Positions 1 to 7,988 of a stretch of 22,027 nucleotides of DNA are shown here, piece after piece. How positions within the stretch are numbered: the stretch's first letter is position 1; each line of letters starts with the position of its first letter. The translations under genes were made by a program, and so were the position numbers. The stretch is taken from contig JBBQCD010000073.1 of NCBI GenBank assembly GCA_038318385.1, positions 1-22,027 of the forward strand, written 5' to 3'. The notes below the pieces were generated by a model. That model did no database searches and had not been told where the DNA came from. It was given only the letters and a program-made list of their open reading frames with translations. Source of the stretch: Schlegelella_A sp038318385. Its GTDB lineage: Bacteria; Pseudomonadota; Gammaproteobacteria; Burkholderiales; Burkholderiaceae_C.

Positions 1-502
1 CCTCGCGCAGCGCCTCGCCGAAGGCCCAGGCGCGCGCCAGCGGCGTCAGCGGCGGGCCCTGGCAGTTGATGTTCACGGGGATCACCGGCAGGTCCCAGGC
101 CGGCGTCAGGAAGTGCAGCGGCACCATCAGGCCGTGGTCGAACTTCCACTCCTCGGCGTAGGCGACGTCGGAGCGCGCCATCACGCCGCGGATGATCCGC
201 GCCGAAAGCGCCGCATCGCCCGGAATGCGCGTCTTCTCGATGCCGAGCCACTTCGGATCCTCGATCGGCCCCTCGTAGTGGTCGGCCATGCCCATCGCAT
301 AGGCGGGCATGTTGTCCATGAAGAAGTTCGCGAAGTGCTCGGCGCCGATCAGCACCAGCGCATCGGGCCGCGCCGCGCGCATCGATTCGCCCAGGCCATA
401 GAGCTCGGCGTGGAGCGCGTCCTTCATGGCCGGGTCGGCCAGGTGAGCACGCCCGGTGATCCCGGGAGCGTGGCTGCAGACGCCGGCGAAGACCAGACTC
501 AT
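1..502 (-). CDS. Class III extradiol ring-cleavage dioxygenase, catalytic (LigB-like) subunit, partial
   Basis: Non-haem iron dioxygenase subunit that opens a dihydroxylated aromatic ring next to the diol (meta cleavage). Only the first 167 residues are in the window; the C-terminus lies beyond position 1. His11 (in CSHAPG) and His56 (in GAEHFANF) match the two iron-binding histidines near the N-terminus of LigB-family enzymes, and His123 lies in the motif FDHGLMVPLH. The third iron ligand, a Glu in the C-terminal half, cannot be seen. The ATG at 500-502 overlaps the stop of the LigA-like gene (ATGA), so the two subunits are translationally coupled. Family assignment is firm. The substrate (protocatechuate, gallate, homoprotocatechuate, an aminophenol or another diol) cannot be decided from this fragment. 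Confidence 0.88.
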   Translation of the reverse strand, partial: MSLVFAGVCSHAPGITGRAHLADPAMKDALHAELYGLGESMRAARPDALVLIGAEHFANFFMDNMPAYAMGMADHYEGPIEDPKWLGIEKTRIPGDAALSARIIRGVMARSDVAYAEEWKFDHGLMVPLHFLTPAWDLPVIPVNINCQGPPLTPLARAWAFGEALRE

Positions 503-825
503 ACGCCCGCCACCTTCTCGTCGAGCGTCGTCGTCATCGCATAGATGCCGGCACGCACCGGTCCGTGGCGGCGCACGCCTTCGCGCATGGACTCGATGTA
601 GTCGGCCCACGGCATGCCGAGGAGCGCGGCGTAGTGCATCAGCAGCTGGCCGTTGGAGCCGAGCACGTAGAGCTTGCCGACGTCGCCGTCGAGGATCGCC
701 GCGCGCTCCTCGGCGTCGAGCTCGTAGCCGTCGAGCAGGCCCGGCAGGTCCTCGCGGAAGCGCCGCTGAACCGCGGCGTCGCGGTTCAGGTGGTAGAGAA
801 ACTTCTGGGTGCTGTAGAGGCTCAT
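499..825 (-). CDS. LigA-like small subunit of extradiol dioxygenase
   Basis: A 108-residue all-helical protein of the LigA family, the small alpha subunit that caps the active site of LigAB-type extradiol dioxygenases. The segment GKLYVLGSNGQLLMHYAALLGM near residues 50-71 is the typical core of the family. It starts 18 bases after the stop of the aldehyde dehydrogenase gene, and its TGA overlaps the ATG of the LigB-like gene by the ATGA arrangement, as expected for two subunits made in equal amounts. No strong Shine-Dalgarno sequence is seen before its ATG, so it probably depends on upstream translation. If the amber codon in the upstream gene is real, expression of this gene could be reduced by polarity. 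Confidence 0.85.
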   Translation of the reverse strand: MSLYSTQKFLYHLNRDAAVQRRFREDLPGLLDGYELDAEERAAILDGDVGKLYVLGSNGQLLMHYAALLGMPWADYIESMREGVRRHGPVRAGIYAMTTTLDEKVAGV

Positions 826-843
826 CGGTGCCCGTCCGCTCTG

Positions 844-2301
844 TCAGGCGCCCCAGTGCGGGATGTGATGCGAACCCAGGCTGACGGCGATGTTCTTCGG
901 CTCGAGGAAGACCTCGTAGCTCCAGGTCCCACCCTCGCGACCGGTGCCCGAGGCCTTGGTGCCGCCGAAGGGCTGGCGCAGGTCGCGCACGTTCTGGCTG
1001 TTGACGAAGCACATGCCGGCCTCGATGGCCGCGGCGACGCGGTGGGCGCGGCCGAGGTTCTCGGTCCAGACGTAGCTCGACAGGCCGTAGTCGATGTCGT
1101 TGGCGATGCGGATCGCGTCGGCCTCGTCGTCGAACGGGATCAGGCAGGCGACCGGGCCGAAGATCTCGTCCTGGGCGATCTTCATCGCGTTGTCGACGTC
1201 GGCGAAGACCGTCGGCAGCACGTAGTTGCCCTTGGCGAACGCGGCCGGCAGCACCGGCGCATCGAGGCCGCCGCACAGCAGCGTGGCGCCCTCCTTCGGC
1301 CCGAGCTCGATGTAGCGGCGCACCTAGGCCAGGTGCGCCGCGCAGATCAACCGGCCGACGTAGGTCTTCTCGTCGAGCGGGTCGCCGACATTGAGGCGCT
1401 TCGCACGTGCCGCGAACTTCGCCGCGAAGTCGGCATAGATCGAGCGTTGCACCAGGATGCGCGAGCCAGCGGTGCAGCGCTCGCCGTTGTTCGAGAAGAT
1501 CATGAACACCGCGGCGTCGAGCGCGCGCGCCAGGTCGGCGTCGTCGAAGATCACGAACGGGCTCTTGCCGCCGAGCTCCATCGAGAACTTCTTCAGACCG
1601 GCCGACTTGACGATGCGGTTGCCGGTCGCGGTCGACCCGGTGAAGGAGATCGCGCGCACATCGGGGTGCGCGACCAGCGGCTCGCCGGCCTCGGCGCCAT
1701 AGCCATGGACGATGTTCAGCACCCCGGCCGGGATGCCGGCCTCCAGCGCCAGCTCGCCCAGGCGCGCCGCGCTCAACGGGGAGAGCTCGCTCATCTTCAG
1801 CACCGCGGTGTTGCCGAAGGCGAGCGCCGGTGCGACCTTCCACGTCGCCGTCATGAACGGCACGTTCCACGGGCTGATCAACGCGCAGACGCCGACCGGG
1901 TGGAACAGCGTGTAGTTCAGGTGCGTCGGCGTCGGGTAGGTGTGGCCGTCGACGCGCACGCACATCTCGGCGAAGTAGCGGAAGTTGTCGGCCGCGCGCG
2001 GCACCAGTTGCTTGCCGGTCTGGGCGATGACCTGCCCGGTGTCGCGGGTCTCGGTCTCGGCGATCTCGGGCACGTGCTGCGTGATCAGGTCGGCCAGGCG
2101 CACCATCAGCTTCGCGCGCTCGGTCGCAGGCCGGCCGGCCCAGGCCGGAAACGCCGCCTTCGCGGCGGCGACCGCGGCATCGACTTCGGCGGCGCCGCCC
2201 TGCGCGACCTCGGCCAGCACTTCCTGAGTCGCCGGGTTGACGGTCTCGAAATAGCGCGCGCCTTCGACAGTGCGGCCGGCGATGAGGTGATGGATGCGCA
2301 T
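844..2301 (-). pseudogene. HpaE-like semialdehyde dehydrogenase interrupted by an in-frame amber codon
   Basis: NAD-dependent aldehyde dehydrogenase resembling 5-carboxymethyl-2-hydroxymuconate semialdehyde dehydrogenase (HpaE), the enzyme that oxidises the semialdehyde released by meta ring cleavage. From the ATG at 2301 the frame reads 325 residues with catalytic Glu242 (MELGGKSP) and Cys276 (NNGERCTAG), then a TAG at 1324-1326. The same frame continues from 1323 to 844 with the essential C-terminal part, including DEIFGPV and an HpaE-like ending GSHHIPHWGA. Without the TAG the protein would be 485 residues, the normal length. Neighbouring proteins usually have GPLI where this one has GRLI (Arg317), a second unusual residue nine codons before the stop. 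A longer start at 2403 is possible, but the ATG at 2301 begins the family homology. It is either a true nonsense mutation or a sequencing error. Confidence 0.85.
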
Positions 2302-2430
2302 GTCAGATTCCAGGAGGGCGGCGGCGAGGGAGGCGCAACGCGGCGGCCGACCCTTCCGGCCGATTTTGCCGCATCGCGCCCGGGCCGACTTGACGGTGGG
2401 CAATGCGGCGACGGCTGGTCGCCGGCACTG

Positions 2431-3300
2431 TCATTTCGCCGCGCCGATCGGCTTGACGAGCGCACCCCATTTCCTCGACTCCGCCGCGATGAAGCGGCCG
2501 AAATCGTCGGGGCCGAGATAGGCCGGCTCGACCGCGAGCGCAAGCAGCCTGGCCTGGACCTCAGGCTTGTCGAGCGCCTGGTGGATCTCCTTCGAGAGCC
2601 GGGCGACCACTGCCGGCGGTGTACCGGCCGGGGCGAACATGCCCATCCAGGCGGTGGCGGCGTAGCCGGGCATCCCGCCCTCGGCGATCGTCTGGATCTC
2701 CGGCGCGGTCTTCGAGCGCACGGGGGAGGTGACGCCGAGCGCGACCAGCGTGCCGGCCTTGATGTGCGGATAGGCCGAGGTGAGGTCGACCACCGCCACC
2801 GGAATCTGCCCGCCGATCACGTCGCTCACCGTCGGCCCGCTGCCGCGATACGGCACGTGGGTCATCCGGATCTTCGCCGTTGCCGCGAACAGTTCGGCCG
2901 ACAGGTGCTGCGCGGTGTTGACGCCGGTCGAGCCGTAGCTGATCGAGTCGGGCTTCGCGCGCGAGCGCTCGATCAGTTCGGCGGTCGAGCCGATACCCGA
3001 CTTCGCGCCCGCGACGAAGACCAGCGGGATGTCCGCCACCTTGGCGAGCGGCGCGAGTTGGGTCTCCGGCTTCAGGGGCGGGCTGTCGGGCAGGTGCGGA
3101 TTGATCACGAGCGCGCCGGTCGCGCCCATCGCGATCGTGTAGCCGTCAGGCGGTGCCTTGGACACCGCGATCAGCGCGGTCGCGCCGCCGCCGCCGGGAC
3201 GGTTGTCGACGACCACGGCCTTGCCGAGCGCGGCCTGTAGTTCCGCCGCGACAATGCGCGCGATACCGTCGGCCGACGCCCCGGTGGCGAACGGCGGCGG
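2431..3300 (-). pseudogene. 5'-truncated Bug-family tricarboxylate-type solute-binding protein
   Basis: Remnant of a periplasmic Bug (TctC-type) binding protein, which delivers carboxylates to a tripartite transporter. Homology starts abruptly at PFATGASADGIAR, which matches the PFAPGG-type loop normally found 30-35 residues into the precursor. It then runs normally (DNRPGGGG, PPDGYT, HVPYRGSGP, AYPHIKAGTL, FAPAGTPP) to the stop at 2431-2433. The signal peptide and first beta strand are missing, and no ATG, GTG or TTG lies between the end of the upstream monooxygenase coding region and the homology. The open frame does continue upstream to about 3876, but only as the wrong frame of the monooxygenase gene. 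Without export this product would not work. The complete Bug gene at the head of the operon could make it redundant. Confidence 0.8.
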
Positions 3301-5041
3301 CGCGGAAAGCGCCGGAAAACGGTGTCGGGGCGGCGCAGTCAGGAGGTGCGCCGCCACGAAGGGTCTCGGCGAGGGCGGCCACGTCGTCGGGTAGTCGCAT
3401 GCCGCGCCAGGCCACGTGGCGATCCGGACGCGACAGCACCAGGGCGTGGTCGTACACGGCGCCGGCCGCCGTCGGCGACAGGTCGAGCAGGTGCATCGGC
3501 ACGCGGCGGTCCGCAGCGGCGCGCAGCAGCGGCTCGATGTCGATCGTTGGATCGGTGCGCAGCAGGGTGTAGCCCGCGCCCAGCGCGTCGTAGAGCGATC
3601 GCCCGTCGTCGAGCCAGACATGCGGCGTGCGGCATCCCGGCACGGTCGACGGCGTGAACGACGCCATGGCATAGGCAGGAGGAGCCGCGCCTTCGTAGGC
3701 GATGAGCGGCGAGCGCTCGTAGTAGTAGCCGAAATTGAGGCCGCCGCAGCAGTATTGCTGGACGTTGAGCTCGTAGAGCGCGCGCCCGGCAGCGGCCCGC
3801 GCCGCCTCGCCTTCGGCGCCTTCGGCCTCGATGCCGGCGGGCACCGACTCGCGTTGGCGCTGCAGGGCCAAGGCATGGTTCATCGCGAAATGCGAGACCT
3901 GCTCGGTGATCGGCAGGCGCTCGGCCTCGTAGGCGTCGAGCATCGCCGGGCCGCCCCAACCCTGCAGGTGCGCTGCCAGCGCCCACGACAGGTTCATCGC
4001 GTCGGCGATGCCGGCATTCATGCCGTAGCCGGCCATCGGCACCCACAGGTGGGCGGCGTCGCCGCAGATGAAGGCGCGGCGGTCGCGGAAGCGATCGGCG
4101 ACGAGGCGGCGCGCGACCCAGTCCTCCTTGCTGATCACTTCGTAGGCGAAGTCGGCGTCGACGCCGAGGATCGTGCGGATCGCCCAGTCGCGGTCGACGG
4201 CGTCGAAGTCGGTCTCCGCCTGCGTCAGGTAGTTGTGCAGCAGCCAGGTTTCGCGTCCGTCGATGGCGTAGACGTTGCCGCTGCGGCGCGGGTTGAGCGA
4301 GAACGTGGCCCAGGCCGGCGGATTCTGCAGCCGCGCCAGCAGGCCGGGCGCGCGGAAGTAGGTCGACTGCACCCGACCGACGACGTCGGTGCCGGACAGC
4401 CGGGCGCCGATCGCCTTGCGCACGGTCGAGCGGCCGCCGTCGCAGCCGACGATGAATTGAGCATCGACGGCGAACGGGGCGCCTGACTCCAGATCACGTC
4501 CGCTCGCGCGAACGCCATCCTCGTCCTGCGTGAAGGCGTCGATCGCGGCGCGGTTGACGATGCGCACCCCGGGTGTCGCCGCCGCGCGCTCGAACAGGAT
4601 CGGCTCGAGGTAAATCTGGTTGATGCGATGCGGCGGCTCGGGTGTCGGCCAGTCGGTGTCGGGGCCGCCGCGGGCCGAGTAGCGATCGCGACGACAGGGA
4701 ATGGGGATCCGCGACAACTCGGCGCCCGTCGTCGTCGTCCGGTAGGCGACGTCGTTCGGGTAGTCCGCCGGCAGGCCGGCGTCGCGCACCTGGTGTGCGA
4801 AGCCGAGCTGGCGAAAGACCTCCATCGAACGCGCCGAAACATGGTTGCACTTCACGCTCGGCGGCTCGCCGCGGCGACGCATCTCGACGACGAGCACGTC
4901 GATGCCGCGCTGCGCCAGGTCGATGGCCAGCACCAGCCCGACCGGCCCGGCGCCGACGATCAGGACCTGGGCGCGATGGTGGCGCGACGCTTCCCCTGCG
5001 GGCGATGACGCCGCGCCCGGACCGGCGCTGGGAGAGGCCAT
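3146..5041 (-). CDS. FAD-dependent aromatic-ring hydroxylase with read-through C-terminal extension
   Basis: Class A flavoprotein monooxygenase of the phenol hydroxylase/MhpA/TfdB type, which uses NAD(P)H and oxygen to add a hydroxyl to a phenolic ring. Seen: the Rossmann GxGxxG at residues 30-35 (VGAGPVG), the DG motif near residue 200 (GCDGGRSTVRKAIGA), the GD motif near 327 (ICGDAAHLWVPMAGYGMNAG), and a thioredoxin-like C-terminal domain ending HVAWRGMRLPDD. The family-like sequence ends near 3340 (about 567 residues). The frame then runs another 64 residues, rich in Arg and Ala, into out-of-frame Bug sequence before stopping at 3146. A TGA at 3339-3341 lies in another frame, so a one-base indel or a deletion there may have removed the normal stop. 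It starts 11 bases after the oxygenase beta-subunit gene. Confidence 0.85.
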   Translation of the reverse strand: MASPSAGPGAASSPAGEASRHHRAQVLIVGAGPVGLVLAIDLAQRGIDVLVVEMRRRGEPPSVKCNHVSARSMEVFRQLGFAHQVRDAGLPADYPNDVAYRTTTTGAELSRIPIPCRRDRYSARGGPDTDWPTPEPPHRINQIYLEPILFERAAATPGVRIVNRAAIDAFTQDEDGVRASGRDLESGAPFAVDAQFIVGCDGGRSTVRKAIGARLSGTDVVGRVQSTYFRAPGLLARLQNPPAWATFSLNPRRSGNVYAIDGRETWLLHNYLTQAETDFDAVDRDWAIRTILGVDADFAYEVISKEDWVARRLVADRFRDRRAFICGDAAHLWVPMAGYGMNAGIADAMNLSWALAAHLQGWGGPAMLDAYEAERLPITEQVSHFAMNHALALQRQRESVPAGIEAEGAEGEAARAAAGRALYELNVQQYCCGGLNFGYYYERSPLIAYEGAAPPAYAMASFTPSTVPGCRTPHVWLDDGRSLYDALGAGYTLLRTDPTIDIEPLLRAAADRRVPMHLLDLSPTAAGAVYDHALVLSRPDRHVAWRGMRLPDDVAALAETLRGGAPPDCAAPTPFSGAFRAAAVRHRGVGRRYRAHCRGGTTGRARQGRGRRQPSRRRRRDRADRGVQGTA

Positions 5042-5052
5042 GGCGGGTGACT

Positions 5053-5685
5053 TCAGAAGAAGACCGTCAGGTTCTTCGCCAGCAGCACGTTCTGGTAGAG
5101 CGTGATCTCGCGGCGCGCCAGCTGCCAGCCGGCGCCGCTGCGACGCAGCACGTCGTCGCGTCGGCCGACGAAGGTATAGGCCTCGCGCTCGCAGCGGTTC
5201 TGGTAGATCAGGAGCCGGCTGCCGACATCGATCTCCTCGTCGCCCGCCGCGTTGACGCGGCTCCCTTCCACCTGGACGTTCGAGACCATGCGGCAGACCC
5301 GCGACAGCGGTTCCTCGGCCCAGTGGACGCCGGTGAGGATCTGCTCGACCCGCTTGGTCAGGGTCCACTTGCCTTCGTTGAACCAGCTCATGTCCTTCTC
5401 GCGCCGCGTCTTCTCGCGCGCCGCATGCTGGCCGGCCTTGACGTTGAACATCATCGGCATGAAGTAGACGAGGTCGTCGGCCAGGGTGGCCAGCCAGGCC
5501 TGGAAGTCGCGCTTGTCGAGGAGGTCGGCTTCGTCGTAGAGAAACTCCTCGGCCTCGCGGCGCAGCTCGAAATAGCGCGCATCGCGGGCCATACGCGGCG
5601 TCGCCCGGGCGGCGGCCTCGCTGCGGGCGGCGGGCGTGGAGGCAACAGCCGAAGGCGGCGCAGTCGAGGACATGGTGTTCATCAT
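5053..5685 (-). CDS. Rieske aromatic-ring-hydroxylating oxygenase, beta subunit
   Basis: 210-residue small subunit of a Rieske dioxygenase, with the SnoaL-like fold used by beta subunits of the naphthalene, biphenyl and anthranilate dioxygenase families. These form alpha3beta3 assemblies and have mainly a structural role. Typical features are EAEEFLYDEADLLDKRDFQAWLATLADDLVYFMP near residues 45-78 and LLIYQNRCEREAYTFVGRRDDVLRR near 157-182. Its first 35 residues are low in complexity and Ala-rich, so an internal start at 5682 or 5673 is also possible. It is separated from its alpha subunit by the SDR gene, an arrangement that still suggests one operon. The likely partner is the alpha subunit encoded at 6590-7954. 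Confidence 0.87.
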   Translation of the reverse strand: MMNTMSSTAPPSAVASTPAARSEAAARATPRMARDARYFELRREAEEFLYDEADLLDKRDFQAWLATLADDLVYFMPMMFNVKAGQHAAREKTRREKDMSWFNEGKWTLTKRVEQILTGVHWAEEPLSRVCRMVSNVQVEGSRVNAAGDEEIDVGSRLLIYQNRCEREAYTFVGRRDDVLRRSGAGWQLARREITLYQNVLLAKNLTVFF

Positions 5686-5760
5686 GGCGTGAGAAATGAA
5701 GGGTCGAAGATTCGACGGGTGTTTCGCAGGAGGCTCCGAAGGAGCGCGGCGGCTCTCCGC

Positions 5761-6555
5761 TCAGGCCCTGGCTGCCAGCGGGCCGCCCTGCTGCGCGAAG
5801 CAACCGACATCGAGCACGGTGCCGGAGATCGTGGCCGCGTCGTCCGACAGCAGGAAGGCGATGGCCGCACCGAGGTCGGCGCCGCTGACCGCGCGGCCGG
5901 CGGCGCTGCCTACAGCGCCGCGGCCCAGGAAGGCGTCGACGTCGCCGCCGAAGCGGCCGACGCTCATTCCGCTGACGATGCCCCCGCCGCCCGGGATGAC
6001 GACGTTGACGCGCACGCGGGCGTGGAAGTGGTCGTAGGCCATCGCCGTGCTGAGGGCGAAGATGCCGCCCTTGCTCGCTGCGTAAGCGGCCATGTTGGGC
6101 TTGCCGTGGCCGGCACCCGAGCCGACGTTGACGATGGCGCCGCCGCCCTGCGCGATCATCTGCGGCAGCACCGCGCGGCTCATCAGGTAGGTGCCCTTGA
6201 GGTTCACGCCGACGATGCGCTCGAACAGGGCCTCGTCGGTGTCGAGCACCGTGCCGAGCGGACCGATCGCGGCGTTGTTGACGAGGCCGTCGACGCGTCC
6301 GTGCCGCTCCATCGCACGGCGCACGACGCGAGCGACGTCGGCGGCATTCGACACGTCGGCAACGAGGATGTCGGCCTCCAGGCCCTCGGCTTCGAGCGCG
6401 GCGCGGACGCCGTCGACGCCCTCGGCCGTGCTCGACACCTGGCGCTCGGCCAGGCCGAAGGCCACGACCCGATGCCCTCGGCGGGCGAGTTCGACGACGA
6501 CCCCGGCCCCCAGGCCGTAGGTGCCGCCGCTGACGATGGTGACGGGCATGGCCAT
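5761..6555 (-). CDS. Short-chain dehydrogenase/reductase, probable dihydrodiol dehydrogenase
   Basis: 264-residue classical SDR. The cofactor loop GGTYGLG is at residues 10-16, NNAA at 93-96, and the catalytic set is Ser146, Tyr158 and Lys162 (YAASK). Placed between the alpha and beta genes of a Rieske dioxygenase, its most likely job is the NAD-dependent oxidation of the cis-dihydrodiol to an aromatic diol. That role is inferred from position, since SDR sequence alone does not fix the substrate. A second ATG six bases in (6549) gives an equally plausible start. The C-terminal ISGTVLDVGCFAQQG corresponds to the usual SDR ending around the last beta strand. Confidence 0.87.
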   Translation of the reverse strand: MAMPVTIVSGGTYGLGAGVVVELARRGHRVVAFGLAERQVSSTAEGVDGVRAALEAEGLEADILVADVSNAADVARVVRRAMERHGRVDGLVNNAAIGPLGTVLDTDEALFERIVGVNLKGTYLMSRAVLPQMIAQGGGAIVNVGSGAGHGKPNMAAYAASKGGIFALSTAMAYDHFHARVRVNVVIPGGGGIVSGMSVGRFGGDVDAFLGRGAVGSAAGRAVSGADLGAAIAFLLSDDAATISGTVLDVGCFAQQGGPLAARA

Positions 6556-6589
6556 GCGCGGGTCGGGCCTTGTCGACGATCGGGCGGCT

Positions 6590-7954
6590 TCAGCCGCCGA
6601 TGCTGGCGGGCGCCGTGTCGTGGCGCCCGAGCAGCGTGTCCCAGTCCGCGCCGGCCATGTAGTCGCGCCAGCGGCGGTAGAACTGGCGCGGGTTCTCCTC
6701 GCTGACCTGCAGGCTGACGTTGCCCGGCAGCGGGCCGTCGGCCTGCACCTTGCCGAGCGACTGCTGGTAGTTGAACGGGTAGCGCCGTGCGATCACGCCG
6801 CGGCTGCCCGCCGTCGCATAGTTCCAGTTCTCCATGTCGTCCTGCTCGGTCATGCCGGCCGGCCCCGAATAGCGCATGTAGTAGATGCGCAGGAAGTCCT
6901 TCACGGCCTCGGGCGCGTCGGCGTCGACGAGGAAGAAGCGCCACGCCTCCGTCGATTCCGGGCCATCCGGATGCCAGACGCACAGGTTGCGCGGCTGGCT
7001 GCCGTGGAAGGAGACGTTGGGGTAGATCGTGCCGACGAACGGCACCAGTCGATGACGGTCGCCCATGCGGCGCTTGCGCTCGGCGTGGCAATGGCGGAAG
7101 TACTCGGCGATCACCGGGTTGTCGCGGTAGGTGTCGACGAACTCGGTGCCTTCGGGCATCAGCGCGCTGTGGACTCCGTGGCCGGCGGGAAAGTTGATCC
7201 AGACATGGCGTGCATGCTCGAGCTCGTTGTCGCGCCGGCCCTTCACGCCGGCTTCGGCGCTCGGCCCGATGCCGATCATGTCGACCGAACGGTGGCTGAC
7301 GTTGTGATACGTGTCGCCGAGGAAATTCTCGGCCGCGAACTTCCAGTTGCAGGGGATGACCCACTTGTGGACGCCGACGAGCACCTCGGACCCGCCCTCG
7401 CGACCGTCCCGGCAGTCGAGGGCAAGGTCGAGGTGCTCCTTCGCGTCGCCGAGATAGGTCAGGAAGTCGGGCGCCTGGTCGTCCCAGCTGGCCCAGACGG
7501 TGCCCTTGTAGAGGGCCATCTTCGGCACCTCGACCAGCGACCACTCGTCCTTGTCGAGCTGGCCTTCGTAGAGGCCCTTGAACTGCGGCACGCCGGTCAG
7601 CTTGCCGTCGGTGCCGTAGGTCCAGCTGTGGTACGGGCAGACGAACATGGCGGTGTTGCCGTGGTCGTACTGGCAGACCTTCATGCCGCGATGCCGGCAT
7701 GAGTTGAGCAGCACGTGGACCTTGCGCGCCTTGTCGCGCACCAGGATCACCGACTCGGCACCCATGCGCGAGGCGAAGTAGTCACCCGGGTTCGGGATCT
7801 GGCTTTCGTGGCCGACGAAGAGCCAGGCGCGGGTGAAGACCTTCTCGAGCTCTTCCTCGTGGACGGCGCGGCTGGAGAAGATCTCGCGGCTGATGCGACC
7901 GCCGCGCAGGTCGATCATCGCGTCGTAACGGGAGGCAGGCGTGATGGGGATCAT
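6590..7954 (-). CDS. Rieske aromatic-ring-hydroxylating oxygenase, alpha subunit
   Basis: 454-residue catalytic subunit of a Rieske non-haem iron oxygenase. The [2Fe-2S] ligands are Cys86-x-His88 and Cys106-x2-His109 (CPYHSW). The mononuclear iron site is in GDTYHNVSH, with bridging Asp214 and ligands His217 and His221. The start at 7954 gives MIPITPASRYDAM; the frame is open 40 codons further upstream, but that stretch overlaps the end of the Bug gene and is not family-like. It would use electrons from a ferredoxin and reductase, neither of which is in the window. The SDR and beta subunit follow directly. The overall pattern resembles benzoate-, salicylate- or anthranilate-type oxygenases, but the substrate is unknown. 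Confidence 0.9.
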   Translation of the reverse strand: MIPITPASRYDAMIDLRGGRISREIFSSRAVHEEELEKVFTRAWLFVGHESQIPNPGDYFASRMGAESVILVRDKARKVHVLLNSCRHRGMKVCQYDHGNTAMFVCPYHSWTYGTDGKLTGVPQFKGLYEGQLDKDEWSLVEVPKMALYKGTVWASWDDQAPDFLTYLGDAKEHLDLALDCRDGREGGSEVLVGVHKWVIPCNWKFAAENFLGDTYHNVSHRSVDMIGIGPSAEAGVKGRRDNELEHARHVWINFPAGHGVHSALMPEGTEFVDTYRDNPVIAEYFRHCHAERKRRMGDRHRLVPFVGTIYPNVSFHGSQPRNLCVWHPDGPESTEAWRFFLVDADAPEAVKDFLRIYYMRYSGPAGMTEQDDMENWNYATAGSRGVIARRYPFNYQQSLGKVQADGPLPGNVSLQVSEENPRQFYRRWRDYMAGADWDTLLGRHDTAPASIGG

Positions 7955-7988
7955 CGGCGGATCTCGTCTCGCAAAGATGGGGCCTGGT

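Noticed and set aside
1324..1326. Amber codon read through or decoded as a special amino acid
   Set aside because: No pyrrolysine or suppression system is known to be usual in this type of bacterium, and no recoding signal is visible. A mutation or sequencing error is simpler.
565..3240. An open frame of 891 codons on the plus strand across the left operon
   Set aside because: It lies antisense to four genes with clear family motifs, and its product is rich in Arg, Gly, Val and His with no recognisable domain. High GC makes such long antisense frames common.
3301..3876. A 481-codon gene reading through the Bug homology from 3876
   Set aside because: The first 190 or so codons are the wrong frame of the hydroxylase gene, with Arg/Ser/Cys-rich shadow composition, so they are not a real N-terminus.
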